A stretch of 64,000 nt of DNA from Apostichopus japonicus (lineage: Eukaryota; Echinodermata; Holothuroidea; Aspidochirotida; Stichopodidae), in NCBI RefSeq assembly GCF_037975245.1, contig NC_092561.1:62001-126000 (forward strand), given 5' to 3'. Under the pieces are notes generated by a model that did no database searches, had not been told where the DNA came from, and worked only from the letters and a program-made list of their open reading frames with translations. Shown piece by piece: positions 30,301-42,300 of this stretch. How positions within the stretch are numbered: position 1 is the stretch's first letter; the number at the start of each line of letters is the position of its first letter. A program made the translations under genes and the position numbers.

Positions 30301-33300
30301 TATGAATAAAAACAAGTGGATGTTTTAGGGTTCATACAATGCACTGATGGGGTGCACTTTCCAGTATCAACAGTAAAAAATTTCTTTAATACAAACTATG
30401 TTTTTACCACGATGTGATCTGGACAAACGATCTGTAAAATTTCCATGACTATTTTCAGGAAGATGCTGGCAATATCTTACAAAAAAAACTTTAAAACTAC
30501 AAAGGATCAATATAAATGCTGAAGGCGTTTGAGTTTCTTTTCTTCTAAGTGACTAATAAAGGAACAAGGTGAAAGATCCAAGATCTAAAGAGATGTTGAC
30601 TAAAAGAATTGAAAATGACTACAGAAGGTTGTTGTATAAATACACTGGCAAATTAACACAGAACCAAATAATCCCAAAGAAAACAGTAAAAACAGAAAGT
30701 GGAGCAATCACATGCAAGCAAGTAAGAAGACAGAAGAATCTAAAGAACAGAAGAAGAAGAAGAAAGAAGAAACATTTGTAGCACTTCAAAATTAAAACAT
30801 TTCATGAAAGGAAAGTCGATGAATTTATTTTTTTAGTTTGTTAGCACTGCAGTCAAGTTTCGATAATAAACCACCTTGGCATTGTGCTCCGATCTGATCG
30901 AACAGTTCATCCTCGAAGAACGAGGATATCGGCCGATTACTTCCAATCCTACTACCGTGTTCCTCTGTTCCATCGCTTGAGCTAGAAACTAGTAGAAGGA
31001 AGAGTAAGTAAGTTCCACCAAAAAAAATAAATAAATAAAAGACAGAAAAGACAAATGAAAACAGAAAACAAGAAGAGGAAGGAACGTCTTCACGTCCAGA
31101 GCCTTGTTCAACATTTGAGAATGCAAGGAGGATCTGATTCCACCAGGGCGACTGACTTTGTAGCATTAACTCTCCCAACTAACCCAGATCCCCTCGATGG
31201 TGATGTCCCTTTTGGGGAAGATCCTTACTCTGCTGGATCAAGATTGTAGTGTGAACGTTCACTGGATTACACTTTTATTATTTGTAAACAATGTGATTAC
31301 AAACTGCATGTTCAGTCATGATTGCTCAAAGAGACAGGTACAGCTGTACGACCTCTCCGAGGGAAGACGGGAGGTCCCGATCCCCCTTTGTGTTCTCAAG
31401 TGTGAACAACCTGGATCAAGATTGTAGTGTGAACGTTCACTGGATTACACTTTATTATTTGTAAACAATGTGATTACAAACTGCATGTTCAGTCATGATT
31501 GCTCAAAGAGATAAGTACAGCTGTACGACCTCTCCGAGGGAAGACGGGAGGTCCCGATCCCCCTTTGTGTTCTCAAGTGTGAACAACCTGGATCAAGATT
31601 GTAGTGTGAACGTTCACTGGATTACACTTTATTATTTGTAAACAATGTGATTACAAACTGCATGTTCAGTCATGATTGCTCAAAGAGATAAGTACAGCTG
31701 TACGACCTCTCCGAGGGAAGACGGGAGGTCCCGATCCACCTTTGTGTTCTCAAGTGTGAACAACCTGGATCAAGATTGTAGTGTGAACGTTCACTGGATT
31801 ACACTTTATTATTTGTAAACAATGTGATTACAAACTGCATGTTCAGTCATGATTGCTCAAAGAGACAAGTACAGCTGTACGACCTCTCCGAGGGAAGACG
31901 GGAGGTCCCGATCCCCCTTGTGTTCTCAAGTGTGAACAAGATGTAGGTGACAGAAACTACTCCACAGTTAGGCCATGAAAGTCTTTCATGTTGCTACATT
32001 TCCTCCGGCGGTTAAAATGAGCAACACACTGTCTGCCACTTCTAGAGCTCTACGGATTTTAAGAGGTTGGCGCTGTGAATTATCGTAGACTATCTACAAA
32101 TACTCAGACGAAAAGATGCCTAACATTGGAACCGCCACCAGACTATATTTTTTGTAGCATGCCGAGAATTTCTTAACAAAATTGTGTCCCAGTGTACCTG
32201 TCTGGAAGCTTCTGCTCGGCCAAATTCCTATCCAAAATAGTAACAATAAAACAGGAAAATAGAAATTGTTTTACAGTTTGACCATTGTTTGATCTTGGAA
32301 AGATATTTGTTTGTGCATTAAAATTAGCCACTAAGTGACTTTCTGATAAACCATGATAAAGGCCATCTTAGTATATACATTTAAGTTTTGACATTTAAAA
32401 GCATACAATGTGGTCTGTGACATCAAAAACACAAATGAGACAAGAGAAAAAACAAGGGTGAGAAAAACCACTTTGCTAGAATGTATGATATTAACAAGAT
32501 GCATGCTTCAGACCTCCCAGCAGCTCTTTAACAAAATAAAGGTATTTTGTAAAGGTTGTAAACAAAGAAATGAAGGTGTTTAAAGGCTTCAAACATGAAA
32601 ATAAAGGTTTTTAAAGGTCCAAAATCAAGTTAATTTATAAGATACTCACCATCTATGCCCATATTTACATCATCTGTGGCCCTTATTTAAAATACCAGAC
32701 TTACATTAACTGGTTTTTGTTTGTGAGTCTGTTTTGTATCACTGCATGAATCATGCCTGGCTGTCCACAAAAACTGAATGGCCAATGGTTAGCATGACTG
32801 AAATTACTGAATACAATATTTCTAATCTAAACTAAATCTGTACAAACAAAAAAAGGTGTTAACTTAAAATTAAACTAAAGGATTCTAAGGATTTTAAAAA
32901 GTATTTTTGAAAAATAAAGAGCTGTTTTGAAATAAAGGTTTTTGAAAGGTTTGAAAGGTTTTGCTGGGAGGTCTGCATGATACCATAAAGAAACAAAGAA
33001 ATAACTTAAATGACAATGGCACTATTACAAAACAGTGGGTGGAACAATGACTACATAACAAAGAACAGGTATATACATACATTTTTCAAGAATGTGTAGC
33101 TCACCGAGATAACAAAGTGATTGTGCTACAAACATTTATACAACAATGGAACAATTACAAAGCAAATCCCATCAGAATACCCAACCCTGGTATTTGTGAA
33201 GTTCACGATGCAAAAAAAAACAAACAAAAAAACAGATACTGATGGAAAAGTTTTGTGATGACATTGAGTACAAAAGCAACACATAAGGATAGACTAGAAA

Positions 33301-36300
33301 ACTGTGTGTAATGAAACTCAAGTGTTGCATGCATGAAAGTGATACACTATTACATAAGAACAACGCTACACTAGTTTTGGGTTAAAGTATCATTTGGAGA
33401 ATAACTATTATTTTGGCAGTAGTGGGATATGGGTGGGGTCGGGGGGATGCCCTTTATCATTGAAACGGCATGACCAGCACAAGTATATGAAGGTACAGTT
33501 ACTCAAATGAAAGTGTTTGAGGAAAATGTGGTACTGAGGTGTTTTTTTATTATAAATACTGATACTTCTATGGAATGTCAAGCAACTAGAGAATTCTAAG
33601 CTGTTAAAGAAATATGAAAGTCTGAAGCCGACTATGTGCAGCATATGTAACAGTACTTTTAGCATGAGCGTAATGAGAGCATGTAGGTGTTTTATATCAG
33701 CTGTTTAATAGTTAATTAAAATGCAGCTTTTGCAATCAATAAAAGCAAATACTTTCAATGTGCTATTGGAATACAATGTAGCTTTCATGCAAGCCAAAGA
33801 ACAAAGTCTCTCACATTTTCAAAAGTCTTTTTTATTTATAGCTATTAAAGCAGTGGGTTGCCCTTTGGGTGGCATATTTTCCGGTAAATTTTTGTTTTCA
33901 AATGTAGAGAAATAATTTATGATTTTTTCAACAACTGAGCAGCAATTTGAGAGAGTATTAAATAATATGATTGATTTATTAACATTGTGGTCTCCCAGAT
34001 ATTTTTCATACTTGCAAATACCTTTCATCATGTACTAAATGCAGATCAGAAATTCACCTAAGTTAGCAACTCGCCTTCATGATGTGAAAAGGAAGGGTGA
34101 ATATTCTCTGGTTGTATCAACTGTAATTTGTTGGCATTTTTCTTTATATGGAAAGGGAGGGGTCTTCAGCCATGCTTTAAGTCTAAAGAGGGCGCCGTCA
34201 CATTGGTCCGATTTCTAGTTTGACGAGCTGCGATCTCTGTTATCCCTGAGAATTCCTTTGGGGAATCTCTGATGGACACTTCTGGGCAAACTAACTGCAC
34301 ATTCCCTAATGCACACAAAGTGTGACACATTGAAGCTCATGTACCGTTTTTTACCGCTCATAACTAGCACATTATTAGCAATGAAAAGTTGCCCTCCGTT
34401 CATTTGGCAACTTTACACAAACACATCTTGTCGTGAACCAATTAGAAATATGCTAACTCAATTTAAGCTTTGCCTGTGAGTACTTGAATTCAAGTCTCCC
34501 AAATTAATACTTATTAATTGTTAATTATTGAAGACAGTATCTTATTTAACATATTTTCACAACTAGCTCATACACTGAGATACATTACAACACTTTACCA
34601 AATCTTTAGATATATCTGATTACAGTGAAGATCACGCGCATTAGGACCCAAAGCGGTATAGAGATACGGCTCTGCTAGGACCAGTATGATAGCGCCCTCT
34701 GCCGAATCCATGCAGTTCCATCATAAACACCACCCATAGCAACACACAAAATAGCAAGCTGAAACAACAGACAACTTTGTTGTTGATGACTGGTGGCTGT
34801 AGCTCAAGCAAGCTAGGAAGAATGTCAGTAATACTTTGACACTGTTATAGAATTAAAAAGGATTTTCTGGTGGCTAAAAACATTCTGAAACTTTAGGCTA
34901 ATACAAAACCTTCTTCCCTATTACTGCAGATGTGTTAAAAAGAATACTGTGGTGGCTAAAGTTGATTGCTTATCAAAATTGCTGAAATCTGAACTCGTTA
35001 GGCAAGAATTACATCCTCATATCATAGTGTCTTTGGTTTTTCTTTATAATTTATCCACAGAGGGAAAACAAAATTTCTACTAAATAGATACATTCTATGC
35101 AGTGAGAACTTTAACAACTATTAAAGCAAACATTCCAAAAGCATTAGATTTCAAGGATAAATCGATAAGAAGATTATGATAGCCTTAGTAAAGCTTCCAA
35201 AGACTAGTCGAATGATTCACCAATCAAAATAGGTTACAGTTAATCACCCCTATCTCGAGTTAGGGCAAGACATTGAGATGGGGTTTCCAAGTAGCATTTG
35301 TGGAATATTTTTCTCTTCAAGGTAAGTTTCACATTGTTTGTCACCAGAAAATTCTTTTAAAAGAACAAGAATGTGGCATTTGCACACATACAACAGTGAG
35401 TTTTATGTAATGCCTGGTCAAGATGCAAGCAGGGCTGAACAAACAACAGGGGTTACAAAATTTATGGTGAGTTTCAAGCAGACTGACAGAGATTTCAAGC
35501 AAATAATATATTTAGTGTTACATGGCAGGCATTAGGCAAGCTTTTTGGTGGCAATAAAGAAAAAGCTTGGACTCAGAAGGCGATGGAAGGCAAGGTGACA
35601 TTAAAAGAGGAATTTTTTTATTATGATCAAAATGGCAGAATCTGTGCAGACTACAGGCAGGGACAAGAAGGAAGGGGAGGGGGGAAAACTGCACCCTCTA
35701 AGACCTACCAATAGATATAATTTCAACCTCTGGTCTTATCAATGTATCTCTGTCGTCCATTTCCCCAAGGCTGCTGCAAACGGACCAGGTGTCACTCTCG
35801 AAGGAGGACACCGTCCGTTGCTGGAAGCGGCTCAATTTCTTGGGGTGTTTGGCAGCTGCAAGTATGGAACCGGATACGTAGAAAAATTATGCACTAATGG
35901 TTACAAAACGAACAAAAAAAAAACAGGGGGAAAAAAAACGGAAAAAAAAAAAAAAAAATTCTGACAAAAAGAATTGGGTCTTGCATGAATCTATCAGGAC
36001 TTCCAAACAAATGCTTCATTTACCACATTGTGTTTGTATAAGAAATTGTATTACTGATATCTCGAGTACATTGTTCTCTGATGAAAGCAACTCTCCCTCT
36101 GACCTTAGTGTTACAAGTTTTTGGAATTGTACTCCGACATGAAAGTAGAAAAGGGGACAATCAGAAAAAAACAAGAAAACAGGAAGGGATACAGATTAGA
36201 CCTATGTAACAACAGTTTGTTTTTGCAGCTCACAGGTGTCAAGCAATGATATAAATCCAGTGAAAAAAACTTTTAAGTCATTTTCTACAAATGAATTGTT

Positions 36301-39300
36301 ATTAAAGTGTGTAAAACTTGGACCAACTTTGAACCATCAATGTACAGTTTTACTCTGCAAACTGACATTAAATGTGGGCTTTTTTTTGCCTTTGTTTTGA
36401 AATAATGTATTAGTTCACTGAATTATTTTTTCAAGATCCATAAAGTTTCACTTGTAACTGAAAAAAAACTACAAACTGAAAAATTGCAGTTATTTTATCC
36501 CAACTTGACAAACAAACAAATAGACATGTTTAGCACAGAGATTTTCAAACTGCATTTTGAAACTATTTTTGAAAATCATATGAGATGGAGAAATACTTCC
36601 AATTTGCACCAATTAGGATGAAAAAAAAGAAAAGAAAAAAAAAAGGAAGCAAGGATTTGAGCCCAAGGCAACTGATGAGTTTTATTAGGGCTTCATAGCT
36701 CTCCCTTTAAACCTTGAAAAATTTACAGAATATAAGAACAAGCCTTTTCCATTTCAATTGTGCAGTACGATGTTCACTGCACACACCCACACACTTTACC
36801 CAGCATGTGAAGATTTGCTTGTACTATGTAAGCAGAGTTTCAAAATTTCACTCATGTATTTGTGACTGTACTATAAAAGCAGAAAATAAGCAAAGAAAAA
36901 AATTGAAATAAATACAAGAGAATGTTATGTTTCTCCTTCCACCTGCTGCAAGGAGCGACCCCCTACAGTAAGTAATCTTGATCAATCTACTGAGGGTTAC
37001 GGTGATAAGGTGTTATGTGTTAAGGAGGAGTCAAGATAGAATTACAATTTTTAAAAGCGAACAAGACAAACGCTGAAATAAAAAGTTTGAAATGAACGAT
37101 GGACAATCATCTGCAAAAGAAGCACTCTATATGACACAAACAATAGCTCACACAGTTTTACAAAATTATCATCAAATACTGACGCACTCTCAAAGAGAAA
37201 GAGCGCCATCTTTTATCAGTTTTCCGTGGAAAACGAGGAAGTTTTCTTACGATGAGAAGGACCTGTGATGAGGGATCACACATCCACAGCAAGGAAGTAG
37301 AGACAGAAAAAACCTTCTCCCCACAATTTCACTGTAACAATGTAAGTTGATAATGTATTGTACTGTAATAATGCGATGTATTAGTATAATGTTATAATAT
37401 AATGAAACCATGTAATGTCATATTGTGCTGCACCAATGTGATGCAACCATTTCAAAGTACCCATGTTATCTACTGTAATGATGTGATATGTAATAATGTT
37501 CGTAGCTACCTGACAGTACCAGATATACGCATATTATTTCTGTTTCACAGCAAATTTTCTTCATGCCAACATCTGACTGAGTTGACTCACCTAATTTCTC
37601 CAGTGCCTCCTGTCCTCTGATATTTGGTGCCGTCACTACCTTCATGACGATGGTATCGGGGGCTGTAACAACCATGTGCACCACCTGCTGGTGAGGGGCT
37701 GAGGTAACATCTTCCCCATTGAGCTGAAATATCATAAAAAACGTACAGTACATATCAATCTTTGAAGAAAAGATGAAACCCCAGAAAAGGAGTCAACATA
37801 CATTTCTTCCATCTATTATTGGTACTCGTCTGTCCGAGACATTCCAAAGTAATAGAGGGGGCTCTACAACAATACAAATGAGAGACACAAGAATGCAAAA
37901 CAGCATGAGACTTGCCTGCACTGTGTAAATGCTATTTTGTTATTCTCTATGTTAGCATTGAGCTTGTTGACCAGATAATTTTGACAGACTCAACTCAACA
38001 AGAACATTTCAATCATGTATCTTTTGAGCAGACACTAGGTTTTATTGAAACTGTCAAGTTGAACTATTTTGACACTGGTGTATTGTCAATAAGTTTAGGG
38101 CAAGACAACAAATGTACCAGCCAAAACCAAACTGGTTGTGTTGTTTACCACCGCCAAGCAGTATCTACATAAAATGGAGGGGTACTATACATGCAGTTTT
38201 CTTTTGTGTCCTAGAGCTTCTGTTTAGAATTTAATTTTGTTGTTGTCGTACACTTGTAGCCCCATGATGTCAGAGTACACAAATGGAAGTATATGTTGTG
38301 CTAACATTGAGGCAACTTGAGACCATGTTAGGCCTTTCGTCAGTAGCATACAATAATTGTTAACTGCTGAATTGAAAGAGGCTTGTTTACAAGTGATGAA
38401 AAGACTGCGCTCTCAAAGCTTAAAATCTTCATAGCCATGATATGGAAAATTGAAGGTGCCAAGAATGGCCAATGTGTCAGCTATCCAGTGATGGGTAGGT
38501 AGCATTTGGCTAGTGAGAACTTCTACAAGGGATTACAGATCATGTTAGTCTGACAATTTAATGTACATGTAAGTCAATGAGGATATTATATGGAGACTCG
38601 TAAAGTTCAGTGGCTTCTATCATCAAGTTTATCCATACAACAAAGAGATTAAAAGTTGTTATGGGTGGCAATAAACACAGCAGGATACATCCTGGCACAG
38701 ATTGAGGAGTCACCTACTGGATCCCTCAAGATTTAGTTAGCAAGATAATCAACGGAGTCCTGTTTCCTGTATATATCCACCATTACTTCAGCATTACAAG
38801 ACACATCCCACTGAAAGGTCACTATTTACAGACAGGTCAGGGATATCCACCTATACATATCAATTAAAGACATATCGTTTATTTATGGTGCTAACGGCAA
38901 CTGTTTTAAATGATGTTTCAGTCAATTACTAAGGCATCCTCTATGTATCTCTTCCATAACCCTGTATTACATTAGCTGGTTCAGCCTTTAACCCATCCAT
39001 CCATCCATCATGATCCCATCATAAACCACATATAACTTACCCTCTCACCCCCTATTGACCCAAACACCCCCTCCTGTGTTACACCTTCCCTCTTTTGCCA
39101 CCACCCTGTCAGCCGGCCCCAGACTTACACCCAACCATCTTGACATCACCATTAATCACATCATACATAACATCTAGACATGTACCTCTCACCCCCTCTG
39201 CACCCACTCACCTGCCAGCAATTACACCCACCCTACCTTGCATCTATCACCTTGCCTTCTGTCATCTTTACACCTACCCTTCAACACCCACCTTATCTAC

Positions 39301-42300
39301 ACTATTTTCCACACCCACTATTATTTCACACCCACTATCATGTCTTATTACTATCCTATATTAACATACCATAACTATTTCTATCAATCTAACCATCTCT
39401 ACAGGCACTACCTATTTCCATACACACGAATTCCTCTACCCCTCCCACCCCCCCTCCGGCACCCCTTTACATACGACTTCCCAGATACATGCATTACTCA
39501 CATCACATATAATGCCTTAGACCAATCTGCCATAATTTAACATATATCCACACATATTATCCCCCAACCCTATGGTCTTAACCATCCACCTCCACAGACC
39601 CAAGGAAAAAAGGAACTTAGCAATAATATCAGTGGACATGTGGGTTGAGGCCAGGAGAATGTTGGATGTCCTTACTTGAGATGGTGCTTGACCTGACTGT
39701 CCTGGCAGTGTAAATAAGTCAACAAAATGTTACAAGACCCTATTGGGTTTACTTACCCCATGTATTCCACACAATCCCATGTGGCCACCTTGACCCTCAC
39801 TAATCACCAGAAATATTTCCCATACCCCTCCCCCCTCAGCCCCCCAGAGGTCCATGGAACCTTGGATTAGAGAGACAGACAGCTGCAATACATTTGTCTC
39901 TCTTTACATTAATTTTCCATTAAACAATTTTTCCTGCTAAATATCGTCCCATTACACGCTTCTTTCCTTTAGGCACACTTGCAATTAGAATCCCACGACC
40001 AGTCTATATCATATACCTATCATCCAGCAAATTCAATACAAAATTTGAAACGTTTTCCCAGGTTTTTTTGCTTTTGTTTACTTTGTCCTTGAGGAAGCAC
40101 ACTGACAGATTTCTCACCTCTTGGTGTTTGCATAGTACAGTTACGTTAACGATAGATTATATTTTCATGGATTAATTTTCTTTGAAAGAAGTCACTTTTG
40201 CTGCCTAATTTTTATACAGGGTCCATTACTTTAATACCAATTCTACTTCAAAGACAACCATCAATTATCATGAATCATAAAAAAAAAATAAGTAAAAATG
40301 CTGGTGGAACAAGGATACAAACTGTACAAGTTTACATAAACTAATAAAGCAAAGTGTAAATCAAAATAAAATAAAACTGTTAGCAAACTGCTTATCCACT
40401 AGAGAGCCTGTGTAATAGAATGTGTAAAAGTAAGTTGGCCTGACGTCAGGCCAACTTACTTTTACACAAATACAAAGTGTAAACGGACCTAATTTTTCAT
40501 TTTTTAATAAACAAATATGTATCAGGTGATGCTAACCTCCAAAAGAAAATCTCCCCGAAGGAGTCCTGCCTTGTCAGCCGGGCTTCCCCTGTCTACACTT
40601 TCCAAATATTGCAAGGCTGGAAACTCTTTGGTCGGTACAAACTCCACTGATGGGTTTTTTGGACCTGCGGATTAGAGAAAGTAGAAGAAGAGACATGACA
40701 TTACTACCGTAATCACGAAAAGCTTGATGACGACGCAGTATTACAGCCAAGCAGATAAATCCGGCACAAACTGTTACAAATGATTTTTGAAATATGTTTA
40801 AATTGGCACCATTTGACACCACAAATACAACAATGAGTACAATCTTTATGACAAACTAAACTCATAAATAGTTCAGTATCACTGATCAAACAATATCAAA
40901 CATTGAAGACTCGCCCCAAACCGCCTGCCGCGCTCTGAAAAAGTTAACTATCCGTTGCTTGCAAGTGAAGTTTACTGCTTGTCGCTACAAAATGCAGAGA
41001 GTAATGAAACGTGATACCTTGTTATCTTTAGCTGGACCTGAGATGTGCATCGCTGTATCGTTTGCACACTGTGCTGTGGGTATTGACCGCAGCTGTATGT
41101 ACTGACTGTACACAAGTGTCTAATTACCAAAGGTAGTAAGCTGTGTGCATATTTTCTGGGATTGATGGTGGTGTCTAACACTTCTGTTACACCTCATTCG
41201 AAACTAGGTCAGATTACCGGCATTAGACGTTTCTTTTTGCGCGAGTCTTCACATCCTTTAAGTTCCTGATTCCACCACATTTCTCAATGAGGGCATTATA
41301 AACCAAGGGGGCTCTAAATGACGATGTAACATTTCTATGAAAACATTATAGAGTGGAACAAAAAAACAGAAGCTGTAAACCAAACGATGCCAAACACCGG
41401 ACCAAGAAATGAGAGCTTCGCATAAAATAACTAGATAGGACATGAAGTACTGTATGCAGGAGATGCGTGCTGTCATGTGACCAACATTGCCTGTCATGTG
41501 ACCAACATTGCATCAAGGTGACCTCAAGGACAAAAAAGAATGACAGTACTTGGAGGTTTGTAATCTAAAGTTAGACTACCACAATTAGACAATTTCTCTG
41601 CGGGAGGTTAAAGGTCACTGCATTATTTAGCATACCAGTCCCTGTCAGCAGCTCAGTATGTTGGCATTCTCCCCTTGCTGTTTTCAGAGATGGGGTGACC
41701 ACATTTGTTACTCATTACTAGATACTTACGTCACACCACCACTGTGTGAAATGAAACCAGAAATTCTCAGACAGCCAAAAAAAAAAAAAAAAAAGGGGGG
41801 AAAAAATCGCTACCTGACAGTGACAGCTAAGAAGAACTAAAAAATATTTCCCACTTGATAAAAAAGGAAAAAGTTTGAACGAATTTTCAAAACAAGTTTC
41901 TCTCTCTCTCTCTGTGACTCTCATTAGAATGTATTTTGCCATCTAGCAATAAAAATCAGTAATATCCCAAAATGTTTTTATTTTGGCCAGTTTAATTAAT
42001 TGCAAGAAGCTGTTCACATCTGGAAGCAAAATCACTTTGAGTGACTGAGTATGGTCTCTTTAAATAACGACCTCTTCAAAGTTCAGGCTAGTAAAGTGGG
42101 TAGGTACACCACCAATGGAGAGACCTTTTGACATCTTGAGGGTGACAGGGAGGGCCAATTATAACTGTCACCTTGACAACAATGTTACACAACTGGAGGG
42201 GTTACAACTCACCAACAAAATAAGCCAACCTTGCAGCTGTTGTGGTATTTTCTTATACAACACAATGCAAACGATGTCTGAACAGGAATCTTGCCACTTG

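Larger units (their letters stand above)
30989..35708 (-). other. SHANK long intron
   Basis: Holds the 177-bp array, a candidate 24-nt microexon at 32650-32673, and short AAGGTTTNNAAAGG-like repeats near 32530-32625 and 32930-32960. The rest shows nothing recognisable. Confidence 0.55.

Noticed and set aside
36670-36685. CTGATGAG at 36672 as a second hammerhead
   Set aside because: No GAAA box or complementary stems nearby; chance match.
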